Below, in pieces: positions 1-5,322 of a stretch of DNA of 8,390 nucleotides. The stretch's first letter is position 1. Each line of letters opens with the position of its first letter. Where the stretch lies: contig CAKUVB010000070.1 in NCBI GenBank assembly GCA_934693215.1, positions 1 through 8,390 on the forward strand, read 5' to 3'. Both the position numbers and the translations under genes were made by a program. Source of the DNA: an uncultured Candidatus Melainabacteria bacterium (GTDB taxonomy: Bacteria > Cyanobacteriota > Vampirovibrionia > Gastranaerophilales > Gastranaerophilaceae). A model generated the notes under the pieces. The model saw nothing but the letters and a program-made list of their open reading frames with translations, was not told the DNA's origin and did no database searches.

Positions 1-1
1 C

Positions 2-7
2 TATAAT
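2..7 (+). promoter_or_regulatory. Candidate -10 box (TATAAT) just before the radical SAM gene
   Basis: A consensus TATAAT ends eight bases before the ATG at 16. No Shine-Dalgarno lies between them (ACAAAACA). If this is the real -10 box, transcription would begin about 6-7 bases downstream, within a few bases of the start codon, giving a nearly leaderless mRNA. The -35 region lies outside the window, so this cannot be completed here. The ten-base string TATAATACAA recurs at 939-948. Confidence 0.45.
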
Positions 8-15
8 ACAAAACA

Positions 16-933
16 ATGTTCAATAATACAGACAAACGCTATAACCAATTTAGTGCGTTTTTAAAAAATAAATTTAATGCAAAAGTTTATAAAATCACCC
101 TTGATGCAGGATTTTCATGTCCCAATAGAGATGGAACAATATCTACAGGAGGGTGTATTTTTTGTGATGGCTCAGGAAGTTTTTCTCAGGCACATTCAAA
201 CACTTTATCAATAGAAAACCAAATCCTTACCGGTGTAGAAACATTATCAAAACGATTTAAGGCAGAAAAATTTATGTCATATTTTCAAGCCTATACAAAC
301 ACCTACAAACCCGTAAATGAACTTGAAACAATCTATAAATCAGCTCTAACTCACAAAGATATTGTTGGTTTGTCTATTGGTACTCGTCCTGATTCTGTTG
401 ATGATGACAAATTAAACTTGATAGGAGATATATCAAAAGATTATTATACTTGGATTGAATACGGGCTACAAACAATACATAACAAAACATTAGAAAAAGT
501 TAATCGTGGAGAAACATTTGAAACTTTTTTAAAAAGTTATGAAGCAACAAAAAAAAGAGGAATAAATGTTTGTGTCCATGTAATATTGGGTATGTGGGAA
601 ACACATAATGAAATGATGCAAACAGCTCAAAAATTGGCAGAATTAGGAGTAGATGGGGTAAAAATTCACATGTTATGTGCTTTGGAAAACACTAAACTGG
701 CTCAAATGTATGCTAATAAAGAAATTGATTTCATGTCAGAAGATGAATACATAAATACGGTATGCGATTTTTTGGAATATTTACCTCAAAATACAACAAT
801 TCATCGCCTTGCCGGTAATGGGTTGAAAAAAGAACTTATTGCCCCACGTTGGATAGGTAAGAAACTAGATTGTCTAAATAAGATTGATAAAGAATTATTA
901 CGCAGAAACTCATATCAAGGTTCTAAGTTTTAA
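16..933 (+). CDS. TIGR01212-type radical SAM protein (YhcC/YtqA family)
   Basis: This 305-residue protein matches the TIGR01212 radical SAM family (E. coli YhcC, B. subtilis YtqA) along its whole length. The iron-sulfur cluster cysteines are C35, C47 and C50, in the spaced CX11CX2C form (CPNRDGT...GGCIFC) rather than the classic CX3CX2C. Family-type segments follow: SIGTRPDSVDDD (about 119-130), WIEYGLQTIHNKTLEKVNRG (about 145-164) and HVILGMWETHNEMM (about 191-204). It is expected to be cytosolic and to cleave S-adenosylmethionine. The physiological substrate of the family is not settled as far as I know; an RNA or tRNA modification role has been suggested by analogy with Elp3-like enzymes. 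No Shine-Dalgarno precedes the ATG; a TATAAT sits eight bases upstream. The lipoprotein gene starts 53 bases after its stop. The family call is secure, the reaction is not. Confidence 0.92.
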   Translation: MFNNTDKRYNQFSAFLKNKFNAKVYKITLDAGFSCPNRDGTISTGGCIFCDGSGSFSQAHSNTLSIENQILTGVETLSKRFKAEKFMSYFQAYTNTYKPVNELETIYKSALTHKDIVGLSIGTRPDSVDDDKLNLIGDISKDYYTWIEYGLQTIHNKTLEKVNRGETFETFLKSYEATKKRGINVCVHVILGMWETHNEMMQTAQKLAELGVDGVKIHMLCALENTKLAQMYANKEIDFMSEDEYINTVCDFLEYLPQNTTIHRLAGNGLKKELIAPRWIGKKLDCLNKIDKELLRRNSYQGSKF

Positions 934-938
934 ATGTT

Positions 939-944
939 TATAAT
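939..944 (+). promoter_or_regulatory. Candidate -10 box upstream of the lipoprotein gene
   Basis: TATAAT lies six bases after the radical SAM stop codon and 42 bases before the ATG at 987. The surrounding TATAATACAA is identical to the string at 2-11. No good -35 hexamer is visible 16-18 bases upstream, where the sequence is the end of the previous gene. It is plausible as a separate promoter, giving an untranslated leader of about 35 bases with a ribosome site. Confidence 0.35.
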
Positions 945-986
945 ACAATAAATACATTACACAGCCATTATAAATTGGGGAGTATT

Positions 987-1562
987 ATGATTAATCAATT
1001 AAGAAAAGGTGTCATTGGCTCAATGATAGCATTAACATCAATGACAAGTTGCAACGAAGTACGAAAAGTTAAAACATTAAATAGCTATATGGCAAATAAG
1101 CCGGCAAAAGAATATATCGCAATAAAATCAGCTTGGAGAGAAGGTTTGGCTAAAGATGCCGACAAACAACGTTCGCTTGATTCTGTTGCATTTAGCAGAT
1201 TGCTTGCAACAACACGTATTGCAAATGATTCTAAAAAAGTAAAAGAGTTTAATAAAATTGCACAAAAAAATAGATTAAAAAATGATTCTAATTATAAATC
1301 TGCGTATAAAGAAATGGATAATAAAATGCTAGATAATGGTATTTTGACAAAAGATTATCTAAGTAGTCAGGCTGAATACAAACAACGAGTTAAACATGTA
1401 CCTGACGGTCTTTATAAATCAAAAGAAATACTAGATGATAAAGAAGTGTTAAAATTAAGACAATACAAGCTGGATAGTCTTGAGTACGGGAAATTCTTTA
1501 AAAAGAATTCTCCTGAATCGCTTGAAAAATTTAAACAAACAGCAAGTGAAGTAAAACCTTAA
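987..1562 (+). CDS. Small lipoprotein of unknown function
   Basis: I do not recognise this 191-residue protein. The ATG at 987 is preferred because GGGGAG (977-982) precedes it. A TTG at 975 would add only four residues and place the ribosome site inside the gene. The N-terminus is a short lipoprotein signal: positive start (N3-K7), hydrophobic stretch (G8-L16), then MTSC with the acceptor cysteine at residue 22. Met at -3 is a less usual lipobox residue, so lipidation is likely but not certain. The mature part is hydrophilic, rich in Lys, Asp and Ser, probably largely helical, with no transmembrane segment or catalytic motif I can name. It lies between the radical SAM gene and smpB, which gives no functional clue. 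A membrane-anchored periplasmic role is inferred from the signal only. Confidence 0.75.
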   Translation: MINQLRKGVIGSMIALTSMTSCNEVRKVKTLNSYMANKPAKEYIAIKSAWREGLAKDADKQRSLDSVAFSRLLATTRIANDSKKVKEFNKIAQKNRLKNDSNYKSAYKEMDNKMLDNGILTKDYLSSQAEYKQRVKHVPDGLYKSKEILDDKEVLKLRQYKLDSLEYGKFFKKNSPESLEKFKQTASEVKP

Positions 1563-1574
1563 CAATATCTTTTC

Positions 1575-1593
1575 AATCCAAAAGGTTTGGATT
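1575..1593 (+). promoter_or_regulatory. Perfect 8-bp hairpin before smpB
   Basis: AATCCAAA (1575-1582) and TTTGGATT (1586-1593) form an eight-base-pair stem with a three-base AGG loop, starting 12 bases after the lipoprotein stop. No run of T follows on either strand, so it is not a textbook Rho-independent terminator. Its right arm shares one base with the TATAAT at 1593-1598, so it could instead be a protein-binding dyad over the smpB promoter spacer, or a weak terminator or 3' end stabiliser of the upstream transcript. Confidence 0.45.
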
Positions 1594-1598
1594 ATAAT
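1593..1598 (+). promoter_or_regulatory. Candidate -10 box giving a leaderless smpB mRNA
   Basis: TATAAT ends seven bases before the smpB ATG at 1606 (spacer TCAAACT), and no Shine-Dalgarno is present. The arrangement matches that of the radical SAM gene at the window start. No convincing -35 hexamer is visible; the best is TTTCAA around 1571-1576, which is poor. Confidence 0.4.
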
Positions 1599-1605
1599 TC
1601 AAACT

Positions 1606-2052
1606 ATGGGTAGAAAAATTATCACAACAAATAGAAAAGCATTTCATGATTTTACGATTTTTGAGAAATATACTGCTGGAATAGTTTTAACAGGGACAGA
1701 AATCAAATCCGTTAGACGTAATGCAGTAAATTTAAAAGATAGTTTCGCTAAAATTGAAGATGGAGAAGTATTTTTGTACGGAGCTCATATATCACCTTAT
1801 GAACAAGGTAATAGGTATAACCACAAACCGGATAGAATACGTAAACTATTATTAAATAAAAAAGAAATACTCAAAATTCATACAAAAGTAAAAAAAGACG
1901 GGTATTCAATTATCCCTTTAGAAATGTTTTTTGTAGAAGGGTTAGCAAAATTAGAAATCGGACTTGCAAAAGGTAAAAAGCTTTATGACAAAAGAGAGGC
2001 TATTACTAAAAAAACTCAGGAACGTGATATTGCAAGACAAATTAAAAGATAA
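1606..2052 (+). CDS. smpB: SsrA-binding protein SmpB
   Basis: SmpB binds the tRNA-like part of tmRNA (SsrA), delivers it to stalled ribosomes and so allows trans-translation, which tags the unfinished peptide for degradation. The 148 residues are typical for the family (about 145-160). Hallmarks are present in order: GIVLTGTEIKSVR (25-37), the glycine-rich AHISPYEQGNRYNHKP stretch (60-75), DRIRKLLL (76-83), and a basic C-terminal tail TKKTQERDIARQIKR that becomes helical in the mRNA channel. The start is fixed by the family: MGRKIITTNRKA is a normal SmpB N-terminus. No Shine-Dalgarno precedes it; a TATAAT lies seven bases upstream, suggesting leaderless translation. The next gene begins nine bases after its stop and its ribosome site abuts that stop. 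No ssrA gene is visible in the window. Confidence 0.97.
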   Translation: MGRKIITTNRKAFHDFTIFEKYTAGIVLTGTEIKSVRRNAVNLKDSFAKIEDGEVFLYGAHISPYEQGNRYNHKPDRIRKLLLNKKEILKIHTKVKKDGYSIIPLEMFFVEGLAKLEIGLAKGKKLYDKREAITKKTQERDIARQIKR

Positions 2053-2054
2053 GG
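2051..2054 (+). promoter_or_regulatory. Shine-Dalgarno of the HTH gene overlapping the smpB stop
   Basis: AAGG starts on the last two bases of the smpB TAA stop (2050-2052) and sits seven bases before the ATG at 2062. This close packing suggests the HTH protein is translated from the smpB transcript with possible coupling. It also settles the start codon of the downstream gene. Confidence 0.6.
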
Positions 2055-2061
2055 TTAAAAA

Positions 2062-2658
2062 ATGTATAATAAAAATGATATTCTTCTAAAACTAAACTCT
2101 GAAAATTATTATATAGACAGACGAACCCTGTCTACATTTATATCATCTTGGAACATAGAAGCTGTTTATGAAAATGAGCAAAAAGAAGAATATTATGATG
2201 ATTATGCCATCGAAAAAATAAAAAAAGGTATAAACTTGAAGGCTCAAGGTTTTTCTGACCAACAAATCATCAGAAAATTAAGAAATATAGAAAACCCAAA
2301 CAACGAAACAACTGTTTTAGAAAACAATAATCCTATGGATTTACCTTCTAACATTGAACCAAATGAGATTATGGGTTCTCAACAAAACAAACCTGAATTA
2401 AGAAATTTGACTCTTGATGTTACCACGCAAACTTTACAAATGCTTGCTGAATCTGTTGCTAAAAAGATAACAGAGGATATTAAAAATTCTGATATGGCTG
2501 AAAAATTAATTGAAGCTGGCGGATACAAAAAAGATAACGAGATACTATCTCAACAGGTTCAAGAGTTGATTGACCATAACAAAAAACTATCAGAAAGAAT
2601 TGAACAATTAGAGAAAAGAGAAGGTTTTTTTCAAAAACTAATCGGATTATTTAGATAG
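2062..2658 (+). CDS. MerR-like helix-turn-helix protein with C-terminal coiled coil
   Basis: This 198-residue protein has three parts. Residues about 3-74 resemble a MerR-type winged helix: a first helix region (IDRRTLSTFISSWNI), a wing-like EYYDDYAIEKI, then an IKKGINLKAQGFSDQQIIRKL helix pair as in the 'L..~G~s..~I...L' pattern of the superfamily. Residues about 77-112 are an Asn/Pro/Glu-rich linker. Residues about 125-188 are helical, with heptad-like spacing from about 156 (VQELIDHNKKLSERIEQLEKR), ending in a short amphipathic GFFQKLIGLFR. DNA binding with oligomerisation through the coiled coil is inferred. The layout recalls RacA of Bacillus (MerR-like domain plus coiled coil, chromosome anchoring), but I see no sequence match that would justify that name. 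It follows smpB by nine bases and is probably cotranscribed. It converges on fliR across a palindromic spacer. Confidence 0.72.
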   Translation: MYNKNDILLKLNSENYYIDRRTLSTFISSWNIEAVYENEQKEEYYDDYAIEKIKKGINLKAQGFSDQQIIRKLRNIENPNNETTVLENNNPMDLPSNIEPNEIMGSQQNKPELRNLTLDVTTQTLQMLAESVAKKITEDIKNSDMAEKLIEAGGYKKDNEILSQQVQELIDHNKKLSERIEQLEKREGFFQKLIGLFR

Positions 2659-2718
2659 TTTTAAATAATGTCATTCAGAGCCTTTATCTACTACGCCTCG
2701 CACTAAACGGGTACACTC

Positions 2719-2758
2719 AAATTCAAATCGAAAAAATACTTTTTCCGATTATGAATTT
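2719..2758. repeat. Long AT-rich hairpin, 17 bp with two bulges
   Basis: The left arm AAATTCA-AATCG-AAAAA (2719-2735) pairs with TTTTT-CGATT-TGAATTT (2740-2758), with single-base bulges at C2745 and A2751 and a four-base loop (2736-2739). It is the strongest local fold near the end of the HTH gene, 60 bases past its stop. What follows on the + strand (TCGATTTTC) is not a proper T-run, so I call it a hairpin rather than a Rho-independent terminator. Transcription ending here by another route, or 3' end protection, is possible. Confidence 0.6.
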
Positions 2759-2802
2759 TCGATTTTCACATCTGTCTTGAATTTCTTCCACGCTCACAGA
2801 GT

Positions 2803-2893
2803 TTCGGCAAAGGAACTCCGTTCCAAAAGCCTCAATCTGTTCGCTATCCGGCATGAATGCCGTACAGAAATTCGCTCTGCTCGGCTTGCCGAA
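2803..2893. repeat. Nested dyad TTCGGCAA / TTGCCGAA with inner hairpins
   Basis: An outer perfect eight-base dyad (2803-2810 with 2886-2893) encloses two smaller perfect stems: GGAAC-TCC-GTTCC at 2812-2824 and CGGCAT-GA-ATGCCG at 2849-2862. The latter is flanked by CTGT and ACAG, which could extend it after an internal loop. This clover-like layout suggests a selected secondary structure, in DNA or RNA, or an insertion of one palindromic repeat within another. Confidence 0.5.
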
Positions 2894-2955
2894 GAATCTC
2901 ATACAAGGGAGAAAGCAAACCTTGTTAAAGATATTACGCTTTCGCTCAATATAAC

Positions 2956-3016
2956 GTAGTTATTCCGTACTTGATACGGAATCTGTCAATGCTGATTATT
3001 CATAAAAAATAACTAC
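2956..3016. repeat. Double dyad downstream of fliR
   Basis: An inner stem ATTCCGTA-CTTGA-TACGGAAT (2962-2982) competes with an outer nine-base dyad GTAGTTATT (2956-2964) / AATAACTAC (3008-3016), because the two share bases 2962-2964. It begins 11 bases past the fliR stop when read on the - strand. The 'ATTCC..CTTGA..GGAAT' form is a palindrome type that I recall as common in intergenic repeats of several bacterial groups. It could end or protect the flagellar operon transcript, although neither stem is followed by a clear T-run. Confidence 0.5.
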
Positions 3017-3026
3017 TAACTTCTCT

Positions 3027-3806
3027 CTAAAAAATATTCGAATAAGATTGGAAATAATCAGAAATAATATTAATTAACATTGGCAGAATCCAAACCAAAA
3101 TCGCTGCACCAAATACAGGTTTGAACAAGAAGCTTAACTGAAACACGTTTACTTGAGGTGCAGTTTTTGAAATTACACCTAATATAATATCTTGTCCTAA
3201 TGTTGCAAGAAGAATTGGAGAAGCTATTTGTAACCCCATGTACAATACATTCGATGTCATTTGGATAAGATAATCCATATTAACAATTTTCATCAAAGGA
3301 ATACTTGTAGCATACACAGGAAATAGTTGAAAGCTTCTGACAAAAGCTGTCACAAGCCAATATAATCCCCCAACCTCTATAAAAATAATTATCCCCAAAA
3401 GAGAAATACATTTACCTAACAAAGAGGTTTGACTTTGAGTAGTTGGGTCAAGAACCATAGCTGAAGTTAAACCCATTTGCATGTTTATCATATCAGCTCC
3501 GGCATCAATAGCTAAAAGTATTAATTGTGCCATATAACCAATCATTGCACCAACAACAAAATTCAAAAGTATAGAAACCAACAATGAGTTATCAGCTGGT
3601 GGTGGTCCAATATGTAAAGTCATTACAAAAATACCGGTTAAAAGTAATGCAAACGATAACTTTACAATAGTATTTATTTCTTTTCTATTAAAAACAGGGG
3701 CCAACCTAATAAACCCTAAAACTCTTGCAAACACAATTAATCCCGCAGTTATATGAATACTTAACTGCGGAAACATCATTCCTAATTGTGCAATAAAATT
3801 ATCCAT
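3027..3806 (-). CDS. fliR: Flagellar export gate protein FliR
   Basis: FliR joins FliP and FliQ to build the export gate of the flagellar type III apparatus at the centre of the basal body; it corresponds to SctT of injectisomes. The 259-residue length is normal. Visible hallmarks are RLAPVF near residues 34-39, the segment DAGADMINMQMGLTSAMVLD (101-120) followed by a Pro and Gln-rich loop, and APQVNVF (216-222), plus about six hydrophobic segments. The start at 3806 lies three bases after the stop of the small secreted protein; a GGAG lies 12 bases upstream, further than usual, so translational coupling is likely. It is the last gene of the operon: the usual next genes flhB and flhA are absent here, and the neighbour beyond the palindromic spacer is convergent and unrelated. 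Confidence 0.95.
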   Translation of the reverse strand: MDNFIAQLGMMFPQLSIHITAGLIVFARVLGFIRLAPVFNRKEINTIVKLSFALLLTGIFVMTLHIGPPPADNSLLVSILLNFVVGAMIGYMAQLILLAIDAGADMINMQMGLTSAMVLDPTTQSQTSLLGKCISLLGIIIFIEVGGLYWLVTAFVRSFQLFPVYATSIPLMKIVNMDYLIQMTSNVLYMGLQIASPILLATLGQDIILGVISKTAPQVNVFQLSFLFKPVFGAAILVWILPMLINIISDYFQSYSNIF

Positions 3807-3809
3807 TTC

Positions 3810-4139
3810 TTATTTCAACTCCGGAGGCAAATCAATTGGAATAAGCTTTATTCCGTTAACATGTTTTATACAAGTTTCGTTTTCGGAAACTTTTACAAGT
3901 AAATTAATATGTTTTTTGCCTTTACAAAAACTCAATCTGGTATAGCCTGTTTGATGAGGAATAATAATCATCGCTTTACCTTCATTGTTTAAAGCTTTTA
4001 TAGGCTGAACGGTTATAATATCTTCGTTTGTTACTTTTATTTTTGAAATTTGTTTATCCGTAAGTACCATATAGTTTTGAAAAGCAAAACAAGGTGTTGA
4101 CATAAATATCATTAAAAAAAGTGATAATAATTTTTTCAT
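3810..4139 (-). CDS. Small secreted protein, secretin/pilus N-terminal (Pil_N)-like, inside the fli operon
   Basis: This 109-residue protein has a clear signal peptide: MKK, hydrophobic residues 4-13, and a CFA cleavage site after residue 19. The mature part (about 90 residues) looks like one small beta domain with an alternation typical of the N-terminal domain of type II/III secretin and pilus proteins (PF13629-like): SKIKVTNEDIITVQPI, then MIIIPHQTGYTRLSF (57-71), then INLLVKV (78-84). That match is by pattern memory and moderate. Cysteines 72 and 90 could pair in the periplasm. The ribosome site AGGAAG overlaps the fliQ stop, one base separates that stop from this ATG, and fliR follows three bases after, so it is firmly embedded in the flagellar operon. 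A periplasmic part of the basal body or an envelope-anchoring factor is an inference. Confidence 0.75.
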   Translation of the reverse strand: MKKLLSLFLMIFMSTPCFAFQNYMVLTDKQISKIKVTNEDIITVQPIKALNNEGKAMIIIPHQTGYTRLSFCKGKKHINLLVKVSENETCIKHVNGIKLIPIDLPPELK

Positions 4140-4140
4140 T

Positions 4141-4632
4141 CTATCTTCCTATAATTTTGTTTGTTTCTATAAAATCAGGTTTTGGCATAGGAGTTCTTTG
4201 AGATTTGTCATACCTAAGTTTTTCATCTTGACTGGCAAATGGTGCATCACTAGGTTTTTTAATTACATCACGAATCTTTAAATTGCTAGGATATCTGTCT
4301 GATATTTCTCCTGGAGTTAAAGGTGAAGTGTACCTATAATAATCAGATGCCAATACATAGTTATCATTTTTAGGAATCAAGTTAAACGCAAGCCCCATAC
4401 CGTCCTCAAATAGGTTTGTAAGCAATTTAATAAATCCCATACCCCCAATTACGATAACTAAAAATACTGCAATAATTTTTGGTGCTGCTGCGATTGTTTG
4501 CTCTTGAACCTGAGTAACTGCCTGAATAATACCCACAACCAAACCAATAGCAGCTGCAGTCAATACGCAAGGCATTGATATAGCGAGCATTGTCATAAAA
4601 CCTTTTGCAAGATATTCTACTAAAACTTCCAT
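4141..4632 (-). CDS. fliQ: Flagellar export gate protein FliQ with a long C-terminal extension
   Basis: FliQ packs several copies around the FliP-FliR core of the flagellar export gate. Residues 1-89 are a full FliQ: two membrane hairpin segments (about 15-37 and 53-75) around the conserved IIQAVTQVQEQTIAAAPKIIAVF (35-57). Ordinary FliQ ends near residue 89, but this protein runs to 163. The extra roughly 73 residues (from NDNYVLASDYY) are polar and rich in Pro, Asp, Lys and Tyr, without a further membrane segment or any domain I know. There is no frameshift; the extension is continuous, and its stop abuts the next gene, so it is a real part of the reading frame. The start has AAAAAGG nine bases upstream (4642-4648). 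fliP ends 21 bases before. The tail could lie in the cytoplasm or periplasm; the sequence does not decide. Confidence 0.93.
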   Translation of the reverse strand: MEVLVEYLAKGFMTMLAISMPCVLTAAAIGLVVGIIQAVTQVQEQTIAAAPKIIAVFLVIVIGGMGFIKLLTNLFEDGMGLAFNLIPKNDNYVLASDYYRYTSPLTPGEISDRYPSNLKIRDVIKKPSDAPFASQDEKLRYDKSQRTPMPKPDFIETNKIIGR

Positions 4633-4653
4633 TATTAACTACCTTTTTATTTT

Positions 4654-5292
4654 TTAATTATAACTTTGAACAAGACCTTGAACAATTAATGCCCAACCGT
4701 CAACCGCAATAAATATCAAAAGTTTGAACGGTAAAGAAATAATTGTTGGAGATAACATGAACATACCTAATGCTAAAAGTATGTTTGCAACAACCAAATC
4801 CAGTACGATAAATGGAACAAAAACAACAAAACCGATTTCGAATGCAGTCTTTAATTCACTCAAAATATAAGCAGGTGCAACTTCCCACATATTTATTTCT
4901 TCCGGTGATTTTGGTGGTGTTTTGTGAGAAAGTTCTACAAAAAATGCTAAATCACTTTCACGAGTTTGTTTCATCATAAATTCTTTCAACGGTTTTGACC
5001 CTTGCTCTAGAGCTAAAACTATATTTTTTGATGATTTATAAGGTACAGAGCCGTACTCATACATTTTTTGGAATACACCACTCATTGTATAAAATGTTAA
5101 AATCATACTCAAACCAATAATTACGATTGATGGTGGTACTTGTTGTGTACCAAGAGCAGTTTTTAACATTGAAAATACTATTGTAAATCTCAAAAAACTT
5201 GTCATACAACAAAACATAAATGGAAGTAATGAAAATACTGACATTACTACCAACATTTGTAAAACAGGATTAAGATCTTTTAAAAAGTCCAT
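4654..5292 (-). CDS. fliP: Flagellar export gate protein FliP
   Basis: FliP forms the five-copy core of the flagellar export gate through which axial proteins leave the cell. Hallmarks are present: TSFLRFTIVFSMLKTALGTQ followed by PP (31-54), PAYILSELKTAFEIGFVVF (140-158), then a PF-DLVVANILLALGMFMLSP stretch (160-182) and LPFKLLIFIAVDGW (187-200). At 212 residues it begins straight at the first membrane helix and lacks the cleaved N-terminal signal and extra segment known in enterobacterial FliP (about 245 residues), so it resembles SctR in length. The ribosome site AAAGGT lies eight bases before the ATG and supports this start. It is preceded by fliO (30-base gap) and followed by fliQ. Confidence 0.96.
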   Translation of the reverse strand: MDFLKDLNPVLQMLVVMSVFSLLPFMFCCMTSFLRFTIVFSMLKTALGTQQVPPSIVIIGLSMILTFYTMSGVFQKMYEYGSVPYKSSKNIVLALEQGSKPLKEFMMKQTRESDLAFFVELSHKTPPKSPEEINMWEVAPAYILSELKTAFEIGFVVFVPFIVLDLVVANILLALGMFMLSPTIISLPFKLLIFIAVDGWALIVQGLVQSYN

Positions 5293-5322
5293 TTCTTTTA
5301 CCTTTCAGAATATATCAAATTT

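Larger units (their letters stand above)
2669..2990. repeat. Composite palindromic intergenic element between convergent genes
   Basis: The gap 2659-3026 holds no credible gene. From about 2669 (TGTCATTC) to about 2984 it has a base composition unlike its surroundings: about 45% G+C over 2761-2940 by hand count, against about 28% at 2281-2340. It carries a dense series of inverted repeats: 2719-2758, GGAAC/GTTCC at 2812-2824, CGGCAT/ATGCCG at 2849-2862, TTCGGCAA/TTGCCGAA at 2803-2810 and 2886-2893, ACAAGG/CCTTGT at 2903-2908 and 2920-2925, and ATTCCGTA/TACGGAAT at 2962-2982. TTCGCT occurs three times (2840, 2871, 2941). The pieces TGTCATTC near one end and GAAGAATCTCA...GATATTACGC...CGCTCAAT near the other resemble a class of dispersed intergenic repeats I know from other bacterial genomes. 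Its family membership is inference; its structure is seen. It may also serve as a two-way transcription end. Confidence 0.6.

Noticed and set aside
975..986. TTG start for the lipoprotein, four codons upstream
   Set aside because: The codons TTG GGG AGT contain the ribosome site GGGGAG that serves the ATG at 987, and the signal peptide begins properly at that ATG.
1563..2061. An ssrA (tmRNA) gene next to smpB
   Set aside because: The spacers flanking smpB are only 43 and 9 bases, too short for tmRNA, and no tRNA-like acceptor arm is visible.
2777..2959. A 60-codon + strand open frame
   Set aside because: It lies wholly inside the palindromic intergenic element, has no ribosome site, and its codons simply follow the repeats; no protein family is recognisable.
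2669..2990. CRISPR array or IS element
   Set aside because: The repeats are inverted and of unequal size and spacing, and there is no transposase or regular spacer pattern.
2659..3026. A canonical Rho-independent terminator for either convergent gene
   Set aside because: Several strong stems exist, but none is followed by a clear run of T on the strand where it would be needed.
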